Shown: positions 51,634 through 59,421 of the stretch, piece by piece
How positions within the stretch are numbered: position 1 is the first letter of the stretch
Layout of the letters: the number at the start of each line of letters is the position of its first letter
NCBI GenBank assembly: GCA_964434425.1
Contig: CAYSVH010000005.1
Location: 62,001-126,000 of the forward strand
Source: CALMEC01 sp964434425
GTDB lineage: Bacteria > Actinomycetota > Thermoleophilia > Miltoncostaeales > Miltoncostaeaceae
Reading direction: 5' to 3'
Length of the DNA stretch: 64,000 nucleotides
Notes under the pieces: generated by a model
What the model was told of the DNA's origin: nothing
Databases searched by the model: none
What the model saw: only the letters and a program-made list of their open reading frames with translations
Made by a program: the position numbers and the translations under genes

Positions 51634-52626
51634 TCAGGATGTTCCGGAAGCCTCCGCATCGTCCTGCGCGGCGGCACCGAGACGACGATCACGCCACCAG
51701 CGCTCGAGACGGGCGACGCCGATCATCACCCCGGCCACGTAGAGCCACCCCACCGCCACGTCGATCAGGTAGTGCTCCCCCGAGTAGACGAGGGCGAACG
51801 CCATCGCCACGGGATACGCCGCCAGGATGATCCGCAGCCACCAGTTCGCCTGCTTCCAGAAGAACGCGCTGATGAACACGGCGAACGCCGCGTGCAGGGA
51901 GGGCATCGCGGCCACCTGGTTGACGGTCGCCTGTCCCTTGCTGAGGACCGATTCGGCCCGGTCGAGGCCGAGGACGCCCCACCCCCGTCCGCTGATCCGA
52001 TGGACCTCGTCCAGTTCACCGTTGCGCGCGGCGAGCCACGGCGGCACGGCCGGAAACAGGATGTACGTGACGAGCCCGGCGGCGGTGAGCGCCATGAACC
52101 GCCGTACGAACTGGCCGAAGCGCTCGCGGTTGCGGGCCCAGAGCACCCCGGCGATCACGTACACGGCGAAGAAGTGCGAGATGTAGACGAGGGTGACGCC
52201 GACGTCGTACCACTGGACCTGTGCCGGGTCGTAGAACCACTCCTGGAAGCGCAGGGTCGGGATCCGTCCCAGGCCCGCGGCCTCGTCGGCCACGATCATC
52301 TCCCGTTCGCGAACCGGTACGCCCAGGGTGTCGGCGGCCCCGCGCGTGTAGTCGTAGATGAGCAGGAACAGCGTGAACGGGATCCAGTCGCGGATCAGGA
52401 TCAGGGCTTCGCGCACGGGCCGGCCGATGCACGCGAGCGCGAGCGCGCCGCAGGTCCAGAGGATCACGCCCTCGCGGTCGAACGGGATCCCCACGTTCAT
52501 GAAGACCACGAGGGCCACCACCCCGTAGAGCCCCAGAAGGGCCAGGCGCAGCCGGACGAGGAGCGGGTTGGCGGGGTCCTCCGGCCGGTCCGCGGAGTCC
52601 CCGAGCTCGAGCTCGGACGTCGTCAT
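51634..52626 (-). CDS. PAP2-superfamily membrane protein (inositolphosphotransferase-like)
   Basis: A 330-residue protein with about seven membrane helices. The PAP2 motif appears as LFPAVPPWLAARN, then AAMPSLHAAFAVFIS and, after a helix, YSGEHYLIDVAVGWL, supplying the conserved Ser-His and His-Asp. It resembles the protein at 18501-19316 in this three-block order but not in the rest. It probably acts on lipid phosphates. The ATG at 52626 begins a polar N-terminus of about 30 residues before the first helix. Confidence 0.82.
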   Translation of the reverse strand: MTTSELELGDSADRPEDPANPLLVRLRLALLGLYGVVALVVFMNVGIPFDREGVILWTCGALALACIGRPVREALILIRDWIPFTLFLLIYDYTRGAADTLGVPVREREMIVADEAAGLGRIPTLRFQEWFYDPAQVQWYDVGVTLVYISHFFAVYVIAGVLWARNRERFGQFVRRFMALTAAGLVTYILFPAVPPWLAARNGELDEVHRISGRGWGVLGLDRAESVLSKGQATVNQVAAMPSLHAAFAVFISAFFWKQANWWLRIILAAYPVAMAFALVYSGEHYLIDVAVGWLYVAGVMIGVARLERWWRDRRLGAAAQDDAEASGTS

Positions 52627-52678
52627 GAGATCGCCACACTACGACGTGGAGCCCGCCGGCCGACGGCCGGGCGTCCGC

Positions 52679-53314
52679 TCAGGACCGACGGCGACGCATT
52701 CCGAGGGCGGCAGCGTGCCACCACGCTCGGGGCAGGTCGCGGCGGGCCGCAGCCAGGACGTCGTCCATCAGGGGCCCGGCGTCATCGTCGATGAGCGGGG
52801 GTCCGTGTCCCACGGCGATGGCCACGGGATCCAGACCCGCGAACGCGGCACGCGGAGGAAAAGTGCGGATCACCGGGTGCATCCCCAGCCGGGCGCCGTC
52901 ACGGGCGTGGAAGTACCCGACGGTTCCGAGCGTCTCGGCGACGACCAGGACCCGTCGGCCGGGCATCCAGATCGCGACCTCTCTCCAGCCCGCGCAGTCG
53001 GCCACCGGGATGAGGACGAGCTCCGGATGAATCGTTCCCACCCCGTCGTATGCGACGACGAGATCGGCACCGAGGCGACGTGCCACCGAATCGGCGTCTC
53101 GCCCGTGCCGGTTGAGCAGACGAAGGACTCCCTGAACCGGTGGCAGCCCCACAAGCCAGGCATCGAGGTGCGGCGTGTCGACGGGATCGACGAGGTACGT
53201 CGCGCCGGCGACGACGAGCGCGGCCGACGCCCGCTCCATCCACTCGTCCGGATGGGCGATCCAGGCGAGACTGCCGTGCGCGTCGAGTGCGGTGACGACG
53301 GGTTCAAATCCCAC
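52679..53314 (-). CDS. Conserved-looking metallo-beta-lactamase-fold-like protein of unknown function
   Basis: A protein of about 211 residues that I cannot assign with confidence. WIAHPDEWMERASAALVVAGATYLVDP, HLDAWLVGL and a late PVAIAVGHGPPLI resemble the strand/loop order of MBL-fold-like hydrolases or DUF4336-type proteins, but the HxHxDH zinc motif is absent. The start is uncertain: the GTG at 53314 lies in the tRNA-like remnant at 53300-53323, and the protein would begin V-G-F-E-P-V, encoded by the reverse complement of a T-arm. Other in-frame GTGs are at 53320 and 53356. The original N-terminus may have been replaced when the mobile element inserted. Confidence 0.5.
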   Translation of the reverse strand: MGFEPVVTALDAHGSLAWIAHPDEWMERASAALVVAGATYLVDPVDTPHLDAWLVGLPPVQGVLRLLNRHGRDADSVARRLGADLVVAYDGVGTIHPELVLIPVADCAGWREVAIWMPGRRVLVVAETLGTVGYFHARDGARLGMHPVIRTFPPRAAFAGLDPVAIAVGHGPPLIDDDAGPLMDDVLAAARRDLPRAWWHAAALGMRRRRS

Positions 53315-53323
53315 CGTCACCGC
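53300..53323 (+). other. tRNA 3'-end remnant, candidate attachment-site core
   Basis: GGGTTCAAATCCCACCGTC then ACCGC reads as the T-arm, acceptor strand and discriminator of a tRNA, but the 5' part of a tRNA is absent: the T-stem pairs on only three of five positions and no complementary acceptor strand is found upstream at tRNA distance. A truncated 3' end of this kind is the classic left-over of integration at a tRNA gene. Two 11-bp tandem repeats (53397-53418) and a relaxase gene follow. Confidence 0.6.
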
Positions 53324-53330
53324 GGAAATG

Positions 53331-53373
53331 AAGGCCCCGACTCCCCTAGCAAACACTGGGGAGGCGGGGCCTT
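53331..53373. terminator. Strong hairpin after the tRNA remnant
   Basis: Arms AAGGCCCCGACTCCCC (53331-53346) and its near complement (53358-53373) pair over 15 of 16 positions, loop 11 nt. It may be the original tRNA terminator or the element's own. Confidence 0.65.
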
Positions 53374-53396
53374 CGTCGTTCCCTTGCGGAGCGATC

Positions 53397-53418
53397 CGAC
53401 TACATTCCGACTACATTC
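53397..53418. repeat. Two perfect tandem 11-bp repeats (CGACTACATTC), candidate integrase arm sites
   Basis: CGACTACATTC at 53397-53407 and 53408-53418. Short direct repeats close to a tRNA-type core resemble arm-type binding sites of tyrosine integrases. No integrase gene remains. Confidence 0.45.
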
Positions 53419-53525
53419 TTTCCGAGCACCTGACGGGCGAGGGGTTCCCTCCCACGAGGTGCTCGCGTGTGGATGCGGGGGCTGGCTGCCGCCGGTGCTG
53501 CGCACCGTTGCCCTCATGCTGCTGG

Positions 53526-55289
53526 TCACGATCCAAACTCTCGATTCTGGGTCTGCCTAGGCGCACCTACTGACGCATCGTTGAGCTGCGCCATGGTGAG
53601 CTTCTTCTGCGCGGCGGTGGTGCGGTCTCGCCAAGTCTCGTACCTCCCGACCGGCTGACCCTGGCGAGTGAGCTTCGCATGCTCCTCGCGGGCGAACCGC
53701 TCGAAGTCGTCAAGCATCGGGGTTCCGTCCTTGCTGCGCATCCGCTTGAGGTACTTCGTCATGACCGCCGACTGCTCGCCGAGGAACTCGGCCCGCATGT
53801 CGTCGTAGCTGGGCGCCTGCGGCGCGGGACCAGCGGCGGCGAGGTCTCGCTCGACATCCTCACGCAGAGCGCGCAGGCGGGCGATCTCGGCCCGCTGAGC
53901 AGCGTTGAGCGCCTCGGTCTCGCGAAGCTCGTTCTGGGCCGCGAGACGGGCGTCTGCGGTCTCCTGGTCGCGGTGGGCGAGATCAACCTCTCGCGCGTCG
54001 AGATCGGCCTCTCGGGCGTCGAGCTTGCGCTTGCGGGTCAGCCAGTCGGTTTCCCGCTCGGCGACATCCTGCGCACGCTCTTCGAGGTCACCCTCGGCTT
54101 CTTCGAGGTCGGCCCACTCGTCGGCCAGGAGCGCGTTCTCGATCTCGCTCTCCTGCTGGTCGAGCTGGGCGTCGGTCTCGGCGGCGGCCGCAGCCTCGGC
54201 GGCATCGACGATAGCCTCGTGACCGGCGGCGCGCAGCGATGCCGCTTCGGCCTTTTCGTCCTGCACCTCCTCGAAGACCTCCTTCGGCAGCTCCCGTCCG
54301 TGATGCTCTCCGGGCTCGTACTCGACCGGGTAGCCCTTGGCGATCATCCGCTCTCGCATGGCGCCCTGAGCGGACTGCATCTTGTACTCGCCCCAGGCGG
54401 GCTTGCCCTCTGCGTATCGCACGATTCCACCGCTGAGCTTCTGCCCGTCGAGCGCCTTCAGATCGGCGAGGTCGATCTGGTCGGAGGGCTTCCCGGTGAG
54501 CTGTTCGAGCTGCGTGCGCTCCTCGGGCGTGAACGCGAACCCCATCGGGTCACCGAGCCGCCGATAGAACCGCGTGTCCTTGTTCCTGTGGATCGAGATC
54601 GTGCCCTCCGGGCAGACCACATCCCGGTGCGAGGAGTACGCCCGCGACGCCTCAGAGCGCAGCATCCCCGGCGCCTTCGGATCAGGCGCGAACGGGTCGC
54701 CCATGATCTGGATATGCGGCGTGCTCTCGTCGTCGTTGGTCACCCACCCGTGGATCGCGTCCATGCCGCCGGGGATCACCTCCTCGCCGAGAAAGTCCAC
54801 CGCGTCACGGTAGTACCGCATCGCCTCATCGGGATCGCGCGCGACCCAGCGCGAGCGGCTCATCGGCTCCCCGGTCTCCGGGTCGAGCCGCTCGGAACCG
54901 TCAGGGTTGTAGCGCGGGTAGAAGTCCTTGATCTCGACGCACATCGTCTTCGGCAGGTGCACCACGAAGAGATCTACCGTGCGCGAGCCCTCTCGAAGAT
55001 AACGGGTCTTCTCCTCGCGGGCATCGCCGTACTTGAGCACCCGCTCGATGTCCGTAGCGACCTCGACACCGCCGTCACCGTCGCTCACGTACGCCACGTT
55101 CAGATGCGTGTCGGCGGTCACGATGTTGCTGTTCTTCTTCGCCTGCAGCACGACCTCTTGCGGGTCGAGATGCCGCATCGACTCCTTCAGCAGCGCGCGC
55201 CTCTCAGCACGCGTTCCCGCCTTCGTTCCAGGGTGCCTCGGACCCGCCTTGTGCTTGTGGAAAGCAGCGTGCCCCTTGACCTCGCTCAT
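53526..55289 (-). CDS. MobV/Pre-type plasmid mobilisation relaxase, probable
   Basis: A 587-residue protein. The N-terminal third matches MobV (plasmid recombination enzyme) features: NSNIVTADTHLNVAYV (residues 53-68) resembles the family's N-I-D-x-x-x-T-H-L-N-Y motif, and NDDESTPHIQI (185-195) resembles HxDExTPHxH, with Asn and Gln in place of two of the usual His. About 230 residues of long heptad-like helices follow (LDAREADLDAREVDLAHRDQ), typical of relaxases with coiled-coil tails. An ideal ribosome-binding site (AGGAGGAA, 5 nt) precedes the ATG at 55289. Base composition is lower in GC than the surroundings. A mobilisable element, now decayed, is inferred. Confidence 0.72.
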   Translation of the reverse strand: MSEVKGHAAFHKHKAGPRHPGTKAGTRAERRALLKESMRHLDPQEVVLQAKKNSNIVTADTHLNVAYVSDGDGGVEVATDIERVLKYGDAREEKTRYLREGSRTVDLFVVHLPKTMCVEIKDFYPRYNPDGSERLDPETGEPMSRSRWVARDPDEAMRYYRDAVDFLGEEVIPGGMDAIHGWVTNDDESTPHIQIMGDPFAPDPKAPGMLRSEASRAYSSHRDVVCPEGTISIHRNKDTRFYRRLGDPMGFAFTPEERTQLEQLTGKPSDQIDLADLKALDGQKLSGGIVRYAEGKPAWGEYKMQSAQGAMRERMIAKGYPVEYEPGEHHGRELPKEVFEEVQDEKAEAASLRAAGHEAIVDAAEAAAAAETDAQLDQQESEIENALLADEWADLEEAEGDLEERAQDVAERETDWLTRKRKLDAREADLDAREVDLAHRDQETADARLAAQNELRETEALNAAQRAEIARLRALREDVERDLAAAGPAPQAPSYDDMRAEFLGEQSAVMTKYLKRMRSKDGTPMLDDFERFAREEHAKLTRQGQPVGRYETWRDRTTAAQKKLTMAQLNDASVGAPRQTQNREFGS

Positions 55290-55415
55290 CGTCGTTCCTC
55301 CTCTGATCTCGGTGCTCCATCCGCACCACTCGTAACCGCTCGTGTTGCCGCTGTCGCTGCGTCGTCACATCGCATGGGGGCCCTCGCTGAGTGGCTGTGC
55401 GATAGTTTCCTGCCC

Positions 55416-55796
55416 ATGGATCCCGTCATCTGGCTACTCATTGGCTCGGTCTTCCTGTTCATCGGATCAACTCGCCAGGCCTGGTTTGAGATACGTACGT
55501 GGATGCGGAAGCTCGAGAGCAGCATTGGTCTTGCGTTCGATCTAGTGCACGAAGAACAACGACACGTATTGCGACAAGAACTTGAGGGGCTCTCAGGCCC
55601 AAGACGCACCGCAAAAAAGCGGCAGATTAACAAGCTTGCTCGGGCCCAACTCGAACACGAGAGTCTTGCGTTACTGACCGCTGAAGAACGAGAACTGATC
55701 GAAACATCGACCAGCGGCGCAATCTCATGGGGGTTCATTGTGCTGGGTTCGCTAGCCATAGCCATGGACGCAATATTGGAGGTTTTCTTCCGGTAA
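55416..55796 (+). CDS. Small AT-richer membrane protein of unknown function
   Basis: A protein of 126 residues with one N-terminal helix (VIWLLIGSVFLFIG) and one C-terminal helix (ISWGFIVLGSLAIAMDAILEVFF), separated by a charged helical region (LVHEEQRHVLRQELEGL, RTAKKRQINKLARAQLEHESL). Codon use (many A/T third positions) differs sharply from the neighbours and supports recent transfer with the mobile element. The ATG at 55416 lies 126 bp upstream-divergent from the relaxase start. No family recognised. Confidence 0.55.
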   Translation: MDPVIWLLIGSVFLFIGSTRQAWFEIRTWMRKLESSIGLAFDLVHEEQRHVLRQELEGLSGPRRTAKKRQINKLARAQLEHESLALLTAEERELIETSTSGAISWGFIVLGSLAIAMDAILEVFFR

Positions 55797-55951
55797 AGAG
55801 TATGGGTGAACGGCCCATGACAACACGCACGCACCTCGATCTTTGTGGGAGTCAGTCGCCCTTCTATTGCACCTCCCGCAGCGCGCCGCCACGATGCCAG
55901 TTTCTGCCTCGTGCTGCCCTCTCCCATCGCCCCGTACAGGGGTCGATGTGA
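55797..55951. other. AT-richer spacer before the insertion sequence
   Basis: Low-GC relative to the window, no coding signal recognised. It ends at the left inverted repeat of the ISL3-family element. Confidence 0.4.
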
Positions 55952-57341
55952 GGTTCTTCTGGCATTCACGTGGGTAGTTGGATGGGGATTCGTCCGCAGA
56001 TGAGGGTGAGCATTGCCAGTAGGGAATCGAGGCGGCGGAAGCCGCGGGCGCGGTGGCTGATCAGCCGGACGGTCGAGTTCATTCCTTCGAGGCGTGCGTT
56101 CGACAGGTTGAGGGTGATGGCGTTGGCGATGTACTCGCGGTGGGTGTCCAGGGTGAGGGAGGTGCGGATGAACGGGTCGAGTTCGCTCACACAGGCCGCG
56201 TAGATCCATTCGTCGCGCAGCCGGTGGGCTTCGTCGTGGTCGCGGGCGACGTACACGGCGCGGAGTTGGTCGACCAGTAGCCATCCGTGGTAGAGGTCCT
56301 GGTTTGTTGCGGCGAGCTGGTCGAGGATCGTCTGGTCCTGGGGTCGGAGGTTGTCGGCTCTTCGGCGGATCGCGAACCGTGTGCCTTTGACCCACGCCGC
56401 CCGTCCAGGGTCCTCATCGCGCAGGTTCTGCCACAGGCCGCGCCGCAGTTCGTCCAACGCCTGGCCGGCGAGCTTGACGGGTGTGGAACGGGTCGGCGCA
56501 GATCCGGGCGTTGGGGCACCAGGTGCGGATCGCCCGTATCCACCCGCCGTGCAGGTCCACCGACACCGCCTCCAGTTGCCGGCAGCGCTCCGGACCCAGC
56601 GCCTGGAAGAACCCGGCGGCGGTCTGTTCACTGCGGCCGGGGGCCGCCCACACCAACCTGCCGGTGTCATGGTCAGTGACGCACATCAGATACCGATGGC
56701 CCTTGCGGTAGGCGACCTCATCGATACCGATCCGCCGGAGCCCGTCCAACCCGTCACCCGTCCGGGCCCGCGTGTGTTCAGTGACGACGCGTTCGATCAT
56801 CCGCCCGACGGTGTGCCAATCGACACGCTGAAGGTGGGAGACGGCACTCTTCGGAGCCGACCGTGCCAGCCACACACAGGTGTCCTCAAACGCGCGGGTG
56901 AACCGAGAACCCGCCCGCGCCCACGGCACCGTCTCTGCTGTCACCCCACACTCCCGGCAGCTGACACGTCGGACCTCACAGCGCACCACACACCGCACCC
57001 GAAACACATCCAGATGCCGCCACGAACGCACCTGCCGGTCATAGATCCCGCGGCAGCGCCTCCCGCAGCCGGAGCAGAACATCCGGCGGTTGCGGCGACG
57101 CGACAACTCGATCTCGACGACCTGCCCGCCTGCGTCTCCGGTGACCTCGACCCGAGCGACGCTGACTGCGCCCAGGCCAAGAACCCGCTTGAATAGCGAA
57201 GCCACGCGCATCCCGGTTTCTCCTTGCCGATCTTTCCTAGACAAGAAGTGACGCTACCCGGAGACCCCCGGATGCCGCGTGGCACCAACCATCCCGCCCG
57301 CCACGCCGCGCTCACCCACCCACGTAAATACCCGAAGAGCC
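55952..57341 (-). mobile_element. ISL3-family insertion sequence (about 1390 bp)
   Basis: Left inverted repeat 55952-55975 and right inverted repeat 57318-57341 match at 20 of 24 positions when one is complemented (left GGTTCTTCTGGCATTCACG, right GGCTCTTCGGGTATTTACG, read inwards). The frameshifted transposase occupies the interior, with its stop inside the left repeat. The 8-bp flanks (CGATGTGA and GGAATCAA) differ, so no clean target duplication remains. Confidence 0.85.
55966..57211 (-). pseudogene. ISL3-family transposase, frameshifted
   Basis: The N-terminal part (57211 down to about 56480) carries the zinc-finger-like region (CSGCGRRCRG, CRECGV), a helix-turn-helix region and the first catalytic segment GIDEVAYRKGHRYL plus SVDLHGGW. 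After NARICADPFH the frame shifts at about 56478-56486. The other frame then continues with VKLAGQALDELRRGLWQ and ends with LEGMNSTVRLISHRARGFRR, which holds the catalytic Glu, and IPIQLPT. The DDE triad is thus split between two frames. The ATG at 57211 has an AAGGAGA site 8 nt upstream. It could be inactive, or expressed by programmed frameshifting as in some IS families; the latter is not supported by a visible slippery sequence. Confidence 0.85.
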
Positions 57342-57354
57342 GGAATCAAGCCCT

Positions 57355-57948
57355 CTAGGGTTCGCGACGCCTCGGGCTCAGAAGCGCGGCCTGTTCGATC
57401 ACCTGCGCCGCCACCTCGGCCAGCGTGAGGTTGCGATCCCGAGCGGTCTTCCGGATCCGCTGGAAGGCCTCCTGCTCCGACAGCCCGAGTCCCTCCATCA
57501 CGAGCCCCTTCGCACGCTCCAAGCGCTTGCGGTCCTCCAGGGCCTGGTTCGCACGGTCCACCTCCGCCTCGAGCTGGCGCAGCTCGGCGTGACGAGCCGC
57601 CGCGAGCAGGATGGCGGCACCCAGCTGACGGTCGTCCACCGGCTTCGTGAGGAGCGCGGCGACACCCGATGCCACCGAGCGCTCGATGAGCTCGGGGTCG
57701 TCGACACCCGTCACGATCACCACCGGCCTCCGCAGGCCCTCCTCGGCCAGGGCGGCGGCCACCGTCAGTCCGTCCATCACGGGCATGGTGATGTCGAACA
57801 TGTAGAGGTCGGGGCGGCTCTCGCGGGCGAGCTCGACGGCCTGCGCACCGTCATAGGCCGGGCCGATCGGCTCGTGGCCCAGCTTCTCGAGTCGACGCAC
57901 GAACCCGAGGGCGATGACCGGATCGTCCTCGGCGACCAGGATCCTCAC
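57355..57948 (-). CDS. ANTAR-domain response regulator (PdtaR-like)
   Basis: A 197-residue regulator with a receiver domain (acidic pocket VAEDDP, phospho-acceptor Asp in YMFDITMP near residue 52, Lys in LLTKPVD) and a C-terminal ANTAR RNA-binding helical domain (RLERAKGLVMEGLGLSEQEA and FQRIRKTARDRNLTLAEVA). Phosphorylated ANTAR regulators bind tandem hexaloop RNA hairpins and prevent termination. The GTG at 57948 overlaps the kinase stop by 4 bp. Its partner kinase is upstream and cydA is divergent from it. Confidence 0.92.
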   Translation of the reverse strand: MRILVAEDDPVIALGFVRRLEKLGHEPIGPAYDGAQAVELARESRPDLYMFDITMPVMDGLTVAAALAEEGLRRPVVIVTGVDDPELIERSVASGVAALLTKPVDDRQLGAAILLAAARHAELRQLEAEVDRANQALEDRKRLERAKGLVMEGLGLSEQEAFQRIRKTARDRNLTLAEVAAQVIEQAALLSPRRREP

Positions 57949-59063
57949 GTCGCACCGTCCTGGGACACGGCGAACTCCACGCGCGTCACGGTACCGCCCG
58001 ATTCGTCCCGAATGATCTCCAACCGTCCCTTCAAGCCCTGTTCGACGACCTGACGCACCAACCGCAGCCCCAGCCTCGCACCCGCGGGATCGTATCCGGA
58101 ACCGTGGTCGATGACCTCCAGCCGTGCAGGTGGCCCCGCCGTCAGGGCGACGCTCACCGGCGGTGCGCCGTGGCGAACGGCGTTCGTGACGAGCTCGTTC
58201 ACCAGGACACCGACCCGTTGAGCGGTGGCGGCCGAGACCCGCACCGGCTCCGCCGCGACGGAGACGCCTGTGCCGATCCCCTCGGCCACCTGACGCACGA
58301 CGGCGTCGAGCGGGGCGTCGGTGCCCTCGGTGGACTGCAGCACGCCATGGACCCCGGCGATCGACCGGATGCGCTCCGCCGTCTCGTCGAAGGCGTCACC
58401 CGCCTCGTCGTCCGGACGGGCGAGCATCAGGAGCTCGGACACCTGCTGCAGACTGTTCTTGACGCGGTGATGGGCCTCGGAGACCAGCAGGTGTTCCAGC
58501 TCCGCCCGGGTGGCGGCCTCGCTGCGGGCCTCCGCCTCGTGCGCCACGGCCTCGCTCATGACGATCACGAGCACGGCGGCGGCGGCCACCACCACCAGGC
58601 GGAACGCGATGCCCGCGGCCGGGTACGGCTCGTCCACCGCGAGCAGGGCGATCAGGAACGTGACCAGGCCCACCGCCAGCCACATCAGGCGTCCCCAACC
58701 CCGGTGCGCCAGCGCGATGAACGGGACCGACAGCACGAACATCCAGTCGAAGTCGCTGGCCGGACCGCCGATCACGACCAGCGTGGCGCCGAATCCGAGG
58801 ACCGCGACGCACCACACGTCCAGCAGACGGCGGCCCACCGGCGAGCCGACCGTGCGATGCTCGATGGGAAGGGCCAGCGTCGCGGCGTTGGCGACGAGCC
58901 CCGCCAGGAGCAGCACCACGATGGTCGTGCGGTGTTCCCCCGCCCGGTCGGTGAGGACGGCCACCACGACGGCGGCCATGGTCAGCCAGCCGAGCCACGG
59001 GCCGACCGACCACGGGTCGGCGCGGATGATGGGTGCCTCTCCCTCCGAGCGCCGCCTCGTCAC
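57945..59063 (-). CDS. HWE/HisKA_2 sensor histidine kinase with membrane sensor (PdtaS-like pairing)
   Basis: A 372-residue kinase. Six to seven membrane helices (residues about 20-185) replace the GAF-PAS sensor of PdtaS. The HisKA_2 dimerisation motif with phospho-acceptor His is LVSEAHHRVKNSLQQVSELL (near residue 212), and the ATPase domain has NELVTNAVRHG and IDHGSGYDP. It is paired with the ANTAR regulator by a 4-bp overlap. The GTG at 59063 lies 7 nt after TACGAT with no ribosome-binding site. Redox or membrane state sensing is inferred from the neighbouring cydABDC. Confidence 0.88.
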   Translation of the reverse strand: MTRRRSEGEAPIIRADPWSVGPWLGWLTMAAVVVAVLTDRAGEHRTTIVVLLLAGLVANAATLALPIEHRTVGSPVGRRLLDVWCVAVLGFGATLVVIGGPASDFDWMFVLSVPFIALAHRGWGRLMWLAVGLVTFLIALLAVDEPYPAAGIAFRLVVVAAAAVLVIVMSEAVAHEAEARSEAATRAELEHLLVSEAHHRVKNSLQQVSELLMLARPDDEAGDAFDETAERIRSIAGVHGVLQSTEGTDAPLDAVVRQVAEGIGTGVSVAAEPVRVSAATAQRVGVLVNELVTNAVRHGAPPVSVALTAGPPARLEVIDHGSGYDPAGARLGLRLVRQVVEQGLKGRLEIIRDESGGTVTRVEFAVSQDGAT

Positions 59064-59070
59064 GGGGCCA

Positions 59071-59076
59071 ATCGTA
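59071..59076 (-). promoter_or_regulatory. Candidate -10 (TACGAT) of the kinase-ANTAR operon, leaderless
   Basis: TACGAT ends 7 nt before the GTG at 59063. Confidence 0.45.
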
Positions 59077-59266
59077 CCCGCGGCGCGGTGACAGTCGCCT
59101 GACGGCGATCCGGTAGCGTCCGAGCTGGTTCGGACGTTCACGACGATGTCCGCATCGGAGGTCACGACGCCTCTCTGCCGCCGCGCGCAGGTCCAGGCTG
59201 CGCGTATTCGCAAAGGAGAGTCCGTTGCCCCGTCCACACCCTGCGCCCACGTCGAAGCGCACCGAT

Positions 59267-59381
59267 CGGTTGCATAGCGACCGGCCGATCCCGTCGCGTA
59301 CTGTCCCGTTCATCCGTTCGCGGAGAAGCGGGTGGCGTCCGTCGTCCCCTGCGGACGGCGCACCGACTCGAGCGACCGGTG
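59267..59381 (+). promoter_or_regulatory. Structured cydA leader region with several hairpins
   Basis: Within the 358-bp divergent gap before cydA: a hairpin at 59267-59283 (CGGTTGC/GCGACCG around ATA, with one U-G pair), then 59336-59357 (CGTCCG/CGGACG) and 59361-59381 (CACCG/CGGTG). Two tandem hairpins just before the ribosome-binding site invite comparison with ANTAR targets, but the loops are 10-11 nt and lack the A1/G4 hexaloop pattern, so the assignment is weak. Confidence 0.3.
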
Positions 59382-59421
59382 ACTCCGTTCTCAATGCCCC
59401 CCGAAGTGTGGGAGAAATCCG

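Noticed and set aside
53235..53326. Complete tRNA gene
   Set aside because: Only the T-arm and 3' acceptor-like end are present. No 5' acceptor strand, D-arm or anticodon arm was found at the right distance.
53679..55415. Upstream part of a 705-codon plus-strand frame ending in the small membrane protein
   Set aside because: The 5' part is antisense to the relaxase and Arg/Leu-rich. Only the last 126 codons, from the ATG at 55416, look like a protein.
55286..56395. Pro/Arg-rich minus-strand frame across the relaxase start and the IS left end
   Set aside because: It lies in a different frame from the transposase, crosses an IS end, and has no protein-like composition.
57342..57349. 8-bp target duplication of the ISL3 element
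   Set aside because: Left flank CGATGTGA and right flank GGAATCAA do not match, so no duplication can be claimed.
59267..59381. ANTAR-type tandem hexaloop hairpins
   Set aside because: Hairpins exist but loops are 3, 10 and 11 nt and do not show the A1/G4 pattern; kept only as a weak leader feature.
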